The notes beneath the pieces are model-generated. The model had not been told where the DNA came from, did not search any database, and saw only the letters and a program-made list of their open reading frames with translations. Below are positions 1 through 9,591 of a DNA stretch of 64,000 bases, one piece after another (the stretch's first letter is position 1; every line of letters begins with the position of its first letter). The stretch is from Brachycybe producta (lineage: Eukaryota > Arthropoda > Diplopoda > Playtdesmida > Andrognathidae), in assembly GCA_036925085.1 (NCBI GenBank), contig JAUPFP010000132.1, forward strand, positions 1-64,000, given 5' to 3'. The position numbers and the translations under genes are program-made.

Positions 1-794
1 GGACGGAAGGACGAAAGAAAGGACGAAAGGACAAAAGGAAGGACGAAAGGACAAAAGGACGGACCGAAGGACGAAAGGACAGAAGAACGAAAGGACGAAC
101 CGAAGGACAAAAGGACAGACCGAAGGACGAAAGGACGGACCGAAGGACCAAAGGACTGAAGGACCAACAGCCCAAAGGACCGAAGGACCAAAGGACCAAA
201 GGACCAAAAGACCAAAGGACCGAAGGACCAAAGGACCAAAAGACCAAAGGACGAAAGGATGGATGAAAGGAAAGGATGAAAGAATGAAAGGATGGATGAA
301 AGAATGAAAGGGTGAAAGGATGGATGAAAGGATGGATGAAAGGATGAAAGGATGGATGAAAGGATAGATGAAAGGGTGAAAAGACGAAAGGATGGACGAA
401 AGGACGAAAAGACGAAAGGATGGACGAAAGGACGAAAGGATGGATGAAAGGACGAAAGGATGGACGAAAGGATGGATGAAAGGACGGAAGGATGGAGGAA
501 AGGACGAAAGGATAGATGAAAGGACGAAAGGATGGAGGAAAGGACGAAAGGATGGAGGAAAGGAAGGACGAAAGGAAGAAAGGACGAAAGGAACGACGAA
601 AAGAGGAAGGGACAAAAGGAAGGACAAAAGGACGAAGCGACGAAAGGAAGGACGAAGGGACGAAAGGAAGGACGAAGGGACGAAAGGAAGGACGAAGAGA
701 CGAAAGGAAGGACGAAGGGACGAAAGGAAGGACGAAAGGAAGGACAAAAGGTAGGACGAAAGGAAGGACGAAAGGACAAAAGGAAGGACGAAAG
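1..794. repeat. Purine-rich decamer satellite (GGACGAAAGG family), left block
   Basis: The block is a continuous array of degenerate 9-11 bp units of the form ggacgaaagg, ggatgaaagg and ggaccaaagg, almost pure purine on this strand. Long reading frames full of Lys, Arg, Asp and Glu exist only because the unit lacks stop codons, so I call no gene. The same satellite resumes at 13359, immediately after the LTR element, so the retrotransposon inserted into this array. Confidence 0.95.
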
Positions 795-1096
795 TGTGGG
801 CAACCTGGTCTGCTCAATTTTTAAATTGATTGAGCAGATGAATTTCCCTATGGTGGTCTACCTGACAGCTACAGTAGGCTGTTGGGATGGACGCCATTTT
901 GGTGCCAGCAGACCTCTCACCATGAAGTCTATGGGTGAGAGGTCAGAAGTGACCTCTGTCCCCTCCAGGTGGAGTTGCCTGGAGGTTTCCTGTGGCCTAG
1001 TCAACCACAGGATCTGGGCAGTTGGTTGTAGGCTTTGAGACTGGATAGACCTGTGGGTGGAGGTCAAGGTAGACCTCTTGGCCATTAGGCCTTTGT

Positions 1097-1110
1097 GTAT
1101 ATATTTATGG
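1097..1110 (+). promoter_or_regulatory. Probable TATA box of the 5' LTR
   Basis: The AT-rich stretch gtatatatttatgg lies about 90 bp upstream of the AATAAA at 1192. The same stretch is present in the 3' LTR near 12919-12932. Position and sequence fit a U3 promoter; the start site itself cannot be fixed by eye. Confidence 0.5.
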
Positions 1111-1191
1111 GGGCTTGCTGGTAGAAGTTTACCAGCCAAGTTGTGTAAATATTATTACTGCCATCATTTTCATCTTAATACGTCGTAAGTG

Positions 1192-1197
1192 AATAAA
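1192..1197 (+). promoter_or_regulatory. Polyadenylation signal AATAAA in the LTR
   Basis: AATAAA lies downstream of the TATA-like box, in the order expected for LTR transcription and termination. The 3' LTR copy is at 13016-13021 and would be the one used for RNA 3' ends. Confidence 0.55.
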
Positions 1198-1488
1198 TCA
1201 CTTTATATCATCTTACCTCGTGTGTCTGTGTCTTTTCTTGGGGAGTACCGCGAGGGGGGGTGGGTTTCTGGTTGGGGAAACTCCACCGTCCTACTTCCGA
1301 CTTGTTTCGGCCGGTCCTCGTGTCGGCTCGCGGTAGAACCGGTGTTCTACCGCGATATTCTCGGCGTGGCGGCGTGGTCTTTCATCGTGTCCGTCGGGCG
1401 TGGCTCCTGGAGCCGACACAACTCAAGGAGCACCGTGCGGGAGACGGCTACGGGTACGGTCCCGTCCCCGTGAGGAGCCGGTTGAGCG

Positions 1489-1494
1489 GTAAGT
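1489..1494 (+). promoter_or_regulatory. Candidate splice donor GTAAGT near the end of the 5' LTR
   Basis: The hexamer gtaagt after gcg is a near-consensus 5' splice site placed downstream of the presumed transcription start. Together with the acceptor at 9590-9591 it could create a subgenomic RNA for the 3' ORF. This is an inference from consensus and position only. Confidence 0.35.
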
Positions 1495-1556
1495 TTTACT
1501 CCGTTTTTGGGTTGAACTTACTGGGGTATTGTGACGGTCCGGCGGGACATTACAAT

Positions 1557-1574
1557 TGGTGGAGGCGCCGGGTA
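1557..1574 (+). promoter_or_regulatory. Primer-binding site
   Basis: Two bases after the 5' LTR the sequence reads TGGTGGAGGCGCCGGGTA. It begins with TGG, complementary to the CCA end of a tRNA, at the standard location for minus-strand priming. I could not assign the tRNA species from memory. Confidence 0.75.
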
Positions 1575-2185
1575 CCTGTACCCCGCCTCTCGCACAGTGA
1601 TTTACCGTGTATTCGACCATTAAGTCGGTCGTTTCACCGTGCGGTGAGAGTACGTCACTGGGCGCGGACTTTGGTCCGTGGGACAGCGGCGGAAACCACC
1701 GTTTCACCGTTAATTTACCGTTGTATACCGTGGGGGACGGACTCTGGTCCGTTTGTACCGTGGTTAACGGTAAATTTACCGTCGGTTACCATATTGGTAC
1801 CGTTGAATTACCGTGGGGCACGGACTACGGTCCGTGGTACCGTGGTTTTCGGTGGTGTACGGTATTTTACCGCAAGTACACCGTGGTGTACGGACTTTTG
1901 TCCGTTGATCCGCGGTAGAAAGTGGTAAAAGGTCGTTTACCGTGAAGTACACCGTGGGAAACGAACTTTTGTCCGTTATACCGCGGTAGAAACCGGTAAA
2001 GTTAAACTCTGACCGTTCTTGACCGTGGGACACGGACTTTTGTCCGTGATACCACGGTTTCGCACGGTTCCATCCGTTTGCTACGGTATTTTGCGGACTT
2101 TTGTCCGTGAGATTACCGTTTTCGACGGTGGAAACCCGAGATCTGGTGGCTTTGTCCAGATTTTACCGTTCGTTTACGGTAAAAA
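1575..2185 (+). repeat. gypsy leader with a roughly 71-bp array of hairpins
   Basis: Between the primer-binding site and gag, a palindromic module of the type acggac-tttt-gtccgt recurs at about 1664, 1736, 1819, 1890, 1961, 2031 and 2093. Spacings are 62-83 bp, mostly 70-72. The intervening DNA is rich in accgt/acggt and ttaccg/cggtaaa words that can pair with each other. No convincing coding frame was seen. The array would make a strongly folded RNA leader. Confidence 0.8.
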
Positions 2186-3961
2186 ATGGAGCCAGCCCCA
2201 AAAGTACCGACGGGAGGTCGGGAACTTGGAGTAGATGCGGGTTTAGAGTTACGCGGCCGCATAGTCGACCGTCTCCTTTCGGGGGGCGGAAGGCGGGGAT
2301 CCTCTGGAAACGGAGGGGCCCAGCGGTAGCGTAGGCGGGGATCTCCCGGAGGAATGGGTCACGGTGCGGAAACGCCGCCGTGACATCCATCCGGGAGAAT
2401 ACCCGTTAGAAGACAGTGGGTCCGACGGTGATCTCACCGGGGCGGACGAGCAGCCACGGCCGCTTGTCCAAGTTTCCACCGTCGCCCGTCTGGTTGGACG
2501 TGGCGATCAGCCCCGTAGGGACATGGTGAAAATCCCGGACGAGACTGCACGTGAGGGCCGGGCCTTTTTGGCGGGCTATCCGAGCAGCAACTCGTTGAGA
2601 TTGCTTATGGGATAGATGTCCTTCGGTTGGAAGGACGACTGTCCCGGTCATCGGTTGAGCCGAGGGTGGCACCTCGGTTCTCACTGTTGCCCGTGCGTGA
2701 AGGCGCACGGGGGGAGGAACCACCGGTACTTCCCCGGTTGGTGCCTCCGCAAGTAGCACCCAGGCTGTCTCCTTGGGGACTTGGCCGGGGAGCTCCTGCT
2801 GTACCCGGACAGCAGCTGAGGGTTCAGATGATGATTCCCTCGGAAGCTGAGTCCGTGTCTGACGTTTCGGGGAACCGGAGCAGGCCGCCTTGCAGGGTTA
2901 GCGCCGCTGCTTGGACGCCCGCTCCAGCGGTTCCAGCGGAGGTTCAGGCGTTCGGGTTCTTTAACCCGGTCCACTCTTTTGCTCGTTACGATGGCAGAGA
3001 GGACTTGATGCCTTTTCTCTGCAAGTTCGAAGCGAAAGCCCGGGCTCAGCGCTGGACGGACGAGTCCCGATGCAGTTTCTTTACGTTTCTGCTGGACGGT
3101 CCGGCGGAAGAGTATTACGCCACGTTGGTGGAAACTCTTCCAGACCTGACCTGGACTGAGCTGAAGGATGCTATGCGTAGCCGCTTCAGCATGAGCAACC
3201 AGGCTCGCCTCTGTTTCGGTGAATTTGAGTCCATGAAACAGGGGGCTACCGAGTCTGTTCAGGCATTCTACAGGCGGTTCTTGGAACTGTCCGACCGATT
3301 GTCTCCGGGCGAAGACGAGAGCTGTCGGCTCATTCGCTTCAAACGGAAACTCCAGACGGCCATCACTGATCAGTTGATCAGTTGCAAGGCCAGTACGGTA
3401 GAAGCATATGCCCGAAAGGCACGGCTGGTAGAGGCCGATTTGCTTCTAGTAGGTAAATTACCTACCCGTACAAGAGGGGTTCCTCAGGACAGGGCTAACG
3501 CTCCGTCCTCCGGAACCACGGCTAGCTCTGGGAGCGCTGCCAAGGCATCATCTTCAAGCCAAACAGGTGCGAAGGCTGCTGCACCGTCCAAGTCGGACAA
3601 AGCAGGAGCCAAGACCGGAGGCAAGAAGAAGAAGCAGGCAGGCTCTGGTGGAGGTCAGCCGGCGGCAACGCCTCGTGGTACGGACCGTACGGGAGATTCA
3701 CTCCGGCGACTAGGTCCTTGTTTCGGGTGTAACCAAATGGGTCACCTGAGGAAGGATTGTCCGAAGGCTGCGGCCAAAGGGCAAGTTGCTAGAGTGGTGC
3801 CTGACGAAAGTCAGAGCCTCCAGCCAACCGCTGGCGTTGCGCCAGTTTGGCTGGAGGGTCGGAAGTACCTGGCCACCGTTCACGATGGCCAGTTCTACTA
3901 TCGACTCGTGGAGGACGAGGAGAGATCCTCGTTAAACCGCCGCCGGTCGCCACCGAACTGA
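2186..3961 (+). CDS. gag: Gag polyprotein (capsid and CCHC nucleocapsid), N-terminal third frameshifted
   Basis: The open part, 2627-3961, runs 444 codons without interruption. Its middle (about 2950-3450) reads as a retrotransposon capsid, with aromatic-rich segments and a long helical, charged region. A basic Lys/Ala/Gly-rich linker (about 3500-3690) follows, then a zinc knuckle C-X2-C-X4-H-X4-C at 3719-3760. The first ATG in a good context is at 2186 in the same frame, but coding texture moves to another frame near 2290-2310 and back near 2570-2590. I infer two compensating indels in the N-terminal part. The stop (TGA, 3959-3961) lies inside the loop of the frameshift hairpin. Gag would form the particle that packages the element RNA. 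Start uncertain. Confidence 0.85.
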
Positions 3962-3976
3962 GTGGTGTGCGACCGG
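3931..3976 (+). promoter_or_regulatory. -1 programmed ribosomal frameshift signal between gag and pol
   Basis: The heptamer G TTA AAC (3931-3937) lies in the gag frame exactly as X XXY YYZ-type sites require, 21 bases before the gag stop codon. After a 5-nt spacer, 3943-3950 pairs perfectly with 3969-3976 (8 bp), and 3951-3954 pairs with 3964-3967 (4 bp). One base is bulged and the loop has 9 nt. Slipping back one base moves translation into the pol frame, which is open on the far side. GUUAAAC is a known slippery site in some RNA viruses; its use here is inference. Confidence 0.8.
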
Positions 3977-6900
3977 TAAAGCTTCAAAGCTCAGGTGCCT
4001 GTCACGGCCTGAGCTCTGAACGAGGGACGTACCTCCGGGCGGTCTCCAAATATGTGGATGTCCTGCGGAAGGCAGGGGTGCCTCTGGCGAGGTCTGCAGA
4101 CCCGGAAATTACCCAGTGGGTATTTCCATCGCCATGCTCCACATTGGAGGCCGTGTGTAGCCTAATGGATCGCTGGTTTGCCCCCTCACCCTACATGCCT
4201 AGTGGTGAGGTGCTGGATCGTGCGCTCATCGAGCAGGCGGGAGGAGTTGGTGTGCCCATACCTCCTGTTGTGCCTGGGGAGTCTCTGGTTTGTGAGACTG
4301 TGCCCTAGTCTTCTGCACGTCTGGGATTACCGTCCGGTGTGGACGGTAAGGTGGACGGGAAGCAGAAGATCGATGGTGGGAGCCCGCAGGTTCCCATCCC
4401 TGAGCTTCAGAGCCGGGCCTACGACGTAGGTTCACCAAGGGTGTGGGTGTCGATAGGCGATCGTCTGATGGAGATGATCGTAGACACCGGGGCCGACGTG
4501 TCGGTCCTAAGCATTACGACGGCACGAGTGATGGAGTTGCCTATAGAGGAATTGGCGGTTCCTTCATTCCTTCTTGGAATGGGGGGCACTCCATCGAGGT
4601 AGTAGGGGTCACTAATGTGGAATTGACCATCCACAAGAAAATCATCAAGGTGCCTCTCCTTTTGGTGAAAGTGAGGGCGAAGCGTTGTTGGGCATTGATC
4701 CACGCCTCACGCTTCGGCTTGATGGTTGATATCGTGCACCGGAAGGTTTACTTCCGGGAGGATGTCTGGACTGCACATCCAGACGCCCTCCAAGCTGCAT
4801 TCACCGATCGAGCGCTTGCAGAACCTAGGGAGGTGGAAGCAATTCCGATACCAATACCCGATACCAGAGGCTTTGCCTCAGGGACGGCAACTCCCAGTGG
4901 ATCCGCCTGCACTCGAGCAGGTTGACGGGTGGGTGAACATTGTTTCACCAGAGCTGCCCGAGACCAGAACCTCTATCGGGCGCGGAGAAGTTTGTTCTCT
5001 GCGACTGAGGGAGATTGTCTGGCTACCAGCCCACGTACGATGTGTCGTATCCGTGACGTTGGTAGAGCATGCCGGCCCTGGCCAGCTGCTTCTCGTGGAG
5101 CCACACCGGAAAGTCTTAGGTGGACGTGGTGTGTTGGTCGTAGCAGGTATTGCTGCAGCTAACCGGCTTGGCACGTACGATATATGGCTTGAAAACGTGG
5201 GGAATGCACCCATTGCCCTGGAAACAGGAGAGGGTGTAGCCACGGCTCAAGCTGTGGAGGCTGCCATTGTGGTAGGGCTGGAAGAGCTGTCTAAGTTGAG
5301 AGGGGGAGACCCCACTCAGAGGACGGTTCGACCAGGGAAGTCCTCGTCTAAGTTGAGAGGAGCGTCCGGAAACGGACGCCAAGTGCTCAACGTGGCGACG
5401 GCTCCCACTCTCGAAGAGTGTCTTAAGATTGGTCCCAATCTGAAGCCTGAAGAGGCGAGACGGCTTCGAGAGTTCCTGCTGGCACGCCGGGATCATTTCG
5501 CGTTCGACTTCACAGAGTTGGGTGAAACCTCTCTGGTCGAACATACGATTGACACCGGTGGGCAACCTCCGGTGCGTGAAGGATTGCGTCGAACCGCTCC
5601 AGCGGCCAGAGCAGTCGAGAGAGAAGAGGTGGCGAAGATGTTGGATGCAGGGGTTATCCAACCTTCGCGTAGTCCCTACGCGAGCCCTATCTTGCTTGTC
5701 TGCAAGAAGGATGGTGGCTTCCGTTTTTGCGTGGACTACCGGAAACTGAATGCCCAGACGAAGCTGGATCAGTATCCGTTGCCTCGCATCGATGATGCGC
5801 TCGACTCATTGGCCGGTGCGAAGTTCTTCGCTACCTTGGACCTGGCTAGTGGTTACTGGCAGGTTTGGATGGCTGAGCCAGACGTTGAGAAGACGGCATT
5901 CATTTGCTCTCAAGTCTGTTTGAGTTCCGGAAAATGCCTTTCGGACTATAATGCTCCAGCCACCATGCAAAGAGCGCTGGACCTCTTATTGGCAGGACAT
6001 AAGTGGGAGACTTGTTTGGTGTACCTGGACGATATTATCGTCTTTGGGAACACTTTCGAGCAGTTTCTCGAGAGACTCTCCACTGTCCTTGGACTGTTAC
6101 GAGGGGCGGAGCTGAAACTCCAGCCGAAGAAATGTTTCTTCGGCTTTAACAAAGTGCGTTATCTCGGTCACGTAGTAAGTGCCGAGGGAGTTGCTCCGGA
6201 CCCGGATCTTGTGCGGGCAGTCCAGGAGTTTGATGTCCCGACGATGGTGACAGGCGTCCGCAGTTTTCTCGGACTTGCCGGTTACTATCGAAGGTTCATC
6301 AAGGACTTCGCCAAGGTGGCAAGGCCTTTGCACGATCTGATGAAGAAGGATGCGTCCTTCGAGTGGTCGGATCAGTGCAAACTAGCGTTTGCTCGGTTAA
6401 AGGCATTTTTAACCGAAGCGCCGGTACTCACCATGTACGATCCGCGTGGTGAGGTAATTATCCATACCGACGCTAGTGGGTACGGCTTGGGAGTCGTAGT
6501 CTACCAGAAGTTACCGGAGGACAGTGTCCCCCGTGTTCTGGCCTACGCAAGCCGACTCATGAAAGGAGCGGAAACACGGTATTCGGTCACCGAGCAGGAG
6601 TGCTTGGCGGTCATGTTTGCCGTGGGTAAATTCCGTCCTTACCTCTTTAACCGGGAGTTTGTGATCGTACCTGATCACCACGCTCTTTGCTATCTGCAGA
6701 CAGCCAAAAACCTGCAAGGCAGGTTGGGGCGTTGGCAGATGCAGCTTCAAGAGTACCGGTTTAAGGTTCAGTATAGGAAGGGAACACTGCACGTGGATGC
6801 CGACGCTTTGAGTCGGTATCCTGTCCGTGATGTGGCGGACCTTTCCTTACCTGAATACGTCGAAGCCGACGTAGGTGAGGTTATTTACCACGTCCGTTCC

Positions 6901-8325
6901 GAGGTGGATTGGGTCAAGGAGCAAGAGGCCGATGGCTGGTACTCGAAAGTGAAGAGTGAAATCTTCCGTGACCCCAACTCGAACCTCCGGTTCAAGTTTG
7001 TGGTGGCAGATGACTTGTTGTTAGCTATCAGGTCCATCCAGGATCGGTTGAAAACTGTTCTGGTAGTTCCGAAGTCATGCAGGGCTTTCTGTCTAAGGAA
7101 GCTACATGACATTCCCGAAGCTGGTCACTTCGGGATGTTTAAGACCTACCAGAGACTGCGCTCACGCTTCTACTGGATCGGTATGAAGCGGGACACTGCC
7201 GAATATGTTAAGTCATGTTTGGTGTGTCAGAGAGCGCGACAGTTCGCTCGAAGTCAGGGATTTCTCCAACCGATTGTGCCGGAGTACCCAGTTGATACCT
7301 GGGGAATGGACTTCGTTGGACCGTTTCCTGCCTCCGTGGGTGGAGTCACCTATGTACTAATCATGGTTGACTATTTCACCCGGTACGGTGTGGCAAGGGT
7401 GGTACGAAGGGCCACGGCCGCCTGTGTTGTGAAATTCCTGAAGGACGAGATCCTTTCGGTGTATGGTACACCGAAAGCTCTTGTCTCGGATCGTGGGTCC
7501 CAGTTCTCCAGCAAAGTCCTGCTGAAGTTCCGGGAGCGCTATAATATAGCGCATCACTTCACGACGGCGTACCATCCGCAAGCTAATGGGCTTACGGAGC
7601 GTACGAATAAGACCGTAATGGAAACCATCAAGCGGTACCTTGATCCCCTCAAGGAACAGCGTGATTGGTGGGATAAATTACGGCCCGCCGTGTGGGCTTA
7701 TAACACAGCTGTCCAGGAGAGTACGCAAGTCTCTCCGTATCAGTTGTTGTTCGGCCGTGAGCCTCGGATGGAGATTGATAACCTCCTTCCGAACGGTCCC
7801 GTCCGCGACTTGCCCGACCAGCAAACCGTGGAGGAGCAGGCTCGTCAACGTTTGACGGCTGCTCAAAGAAGGCAGAAAGAGCGGTATGACGCTGGCCGTG
7901 TGGAGCCTCCTCTTTATCAGCCTGGTGATCAGGTGTGGATAAGAGATCAGGCTGGGAAGCTCGGTCAGGCGAAGAAATGGAGCTTGGCCTATAAAGCTGA
8001 GAGGGGTACGGTGGTCCTGCAGTATTCCGACCTGATCTACGAAATAGAGTTCGTAGATGGGTATGGTCGGAAGGTGCGGGACCGGTTTCATGTAGATAAC
8101 CTTAAGCCGTATGTACTCACCTGTACCGTGAGGGAGGAAGATGGACTTGGGGTCTCTGACACCTCCTCCGGTACAGACAGCGATGCCACGGAGGCTTCGG
8201 CGCGGAGTAGATTGACTCCGGCGCTAAAGCCACCGTCCGTTCCTTCGCCAGAGTCTACCGACTCTGAGGCAGATAACCCCCTCCACCTCGTACAATCTCC
8301 GTCCGCGGAGACCGAGGGTGTATGA
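3937..8325 (+). pseudogene. pol: Pol polyprotein: protease, reverse transcriptase, RNase H, integrase (inactivated)
   Basis: Domains occur in Ty3/gypsy order. The protease active site DTGA is at about 4480-4500. RT begins near 5590 and has the catalytic YLDD at 6022-6033. RNase H covers about 6440-6800. The integrase HHCC finger is near 7105-7240, and the DD35E core residues are at 7309, 7489 and 7597. A basic C-terminal integrase domain of the GPY/F kind ends at 8325; no chromodomain was seen. Lesions visible: a TAG at 4306-4308; a one-base frame change at the G run near 4579-4584; a return shift between about 4850 and 4900; and paired shifts at about 5905-5955 that replace the conserved RT segment before the NAPATMQ motif. 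From 5955 to the stop the frame is open for nearly 800 codons. This copy cannot make active enzyme unaided. Confidence 0.93.
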
Positions 8326-9177
8326 GGTGAGTGGGTTTGATGCTCGCATTGGAAGCCCCCCAGGGAGGCCCCTGCTGTGGGGTACTCTTTGGGAGTCCTT
8401 CCCGTGGTGGGAGAGAGCCGGCAGTCCGCTAATATGGGCGGACAGCTGGGAGAGGAGGCGGCCGGACGTTGCGGTGTTTGGGGCCCGCCACGGTTTCGGT
8501 AGAAACCAAGGGCGGCCCATCACCAGGTGTCCAGCCAAAGGCCCGACAAAATCGGTCCGTGGGCGGAGAAATCCGTCCGTAAAATCCTCCGTGCAATCTC
8601 CAATTACCGTCAATATAAGAGAATTGACGGTAAATGTCTCTACCCACCAGGTCCAGTCTTGGTGTAGGAGAATTCACCGTGTGTCTGCCCCTAAAAAGGC
8701 AGACGACGGTGAAATCTCCATGGTGACCATGCATGAGGCGGCTGATGATGGTTTAGCCGCTACTGCACGGCCATTGGCCGCTAAGACGGTGAATTTGGCG
8801 GCTAGGCGCCATATTGTTTGCAAATTTAACAAACAAAAAACGCCGGCACCACGTGGATTAAAAAAACCACAAATTCACCATCAAAAGCGTGTGCCAAGAC
8901 TGGAAAAAGAGGGCGAAATTAAAAAAGTAAGTCCCTCTAAGGGTATTTCCTTCTCCTGCCTGTTGGCAGTTCTCTTTTATATGTTAACGGTGTGTTTTAC
9001 GGTCATTGACCGTATACACACGTGGTGGGTGTGGTTTTGCCGCCATGAATGTTGTCATGGTGGCCAAGCCACTATGGAAAGCACTTTTCCGGCGGGTTCA
9101 GCCCGTCTGAGCGCCGTTTCGCTTGGGAAGGCCCAAGTTCGACGGTGTTTGGACGGTAGAAGCCCGCCAGGGAGTGG

Positions 9178-9560
9178 TTTTCACCGATCGAAGGCGGTGA
9201 AACACGGTTTTGACCGTGAATTGCCGACTTTGGATGGTGAAAACGGCATTTTGCACGGTAGAAGTCCGTGCAATGCCCTTTCCAACCGTCGGAACTCGGT
9301 GAAAGGGTGTCTTCACCGTCCGAAGGTGGTTAGCCATGGTTTTTACCGTGGTTTACCGACTTTGGACGGTGGAAACCGCGATTCGCATGGTGAAAACCCG
9401 TGGAATACTCTTTCTACCGGTTCCGAAAGGGGGAAAAGATGTTTTCACCGTACGAAGGCGGTAAGACACGGTTTTGACCGTGAATTACCGACTTTGGACG
9501 GTGAAAACGAGAGTTCTCACGGTAAAAGTCCGTGGAATTCGCTTTTCCACGGTAAAAACT
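9178..9560 (+). repeat. Three diverged tandem copies of a roughly 132-bp unit
   Basis: The words ccgactttggacggt or close variants recur at about 9222, 9354 and 9487, each preceded by an accg...gaaggcggt segment and followed by a cacggta-type segment. The spacing is a multiple of three, and one frame repeats a 44-residue peptide with a Leu-Pro-Thr-Leu-Asp-Gly core. The accgt/acggt vocabulary is the same as in the 5' leader. Confidence 0.75.
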
Positions 9561-9570
9561 TGTTTTTAAC

Positions 9571-9591
9571 GGTTTTGTCCCTTTTTCGCAG
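9571..9591 (+). promoter_or_regulatory. Candidate splice acceptor before the 3' ORF
   Basis: A pyrimidine-rich stretch, ttttgtccctttttcgcag, ends in AG at 9590-9591. Just downstream the reading frame becomes typical of the acidic and Pro/Ser-rich start of the extra ORF. Consensus quality is good; use is not proven. Confidence 0.4.

Larger units (their letters stand above)
795..1554 (+). repeat. 5' LTR of the gypsy element (760 bp)
   Basis: It matches 12608-13358 throughout except for indels near 1038-1075 and 1333-1357. It contains a short inverted repeat near its start (ctgctcaat...attgagcag, 811-838), a TATA-like stretch at about 1097-1110 and an AATAAA signal at 1192-1197, leaving an unusually long, GC-rich downstream part of about 350 bp. 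Confidence 0.95.
8326..9591 (+). other. Region between pol and the 3' ORF of the gypsy element
   Basis: One forward frame stays open from 8318 to 9898 but lacks an ATG near pol; the first in-frame ATG is near 8719. It encodes a hydrophobic stretch near 8950-9010. Two readings are possible. It may be the N-terminal half of the 3' ORF. Alternatively it may be an intron, because a good donor (AG|GTGAGT, 8325-8332) follows the pol stop and a good acceptor ends at 9591. The last 400 bp hold a 132-bp repeat. I do not recognise the predicted peptide. Confidence 0.5.

Noticed and set aside
392-824. Lys/Arg/Asp-rich frames in the purine satellite
   Set aside because: They are low-complexity translations of the decamer array, present in several frames.
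8950-9010. Single transmembrane segment in the region after pol
   Set aside because: A hydrophobic stretch exists, but the frame lacks a start near pol, and the region may be an intron or untranslated. It is too weak to call a membrane protein.
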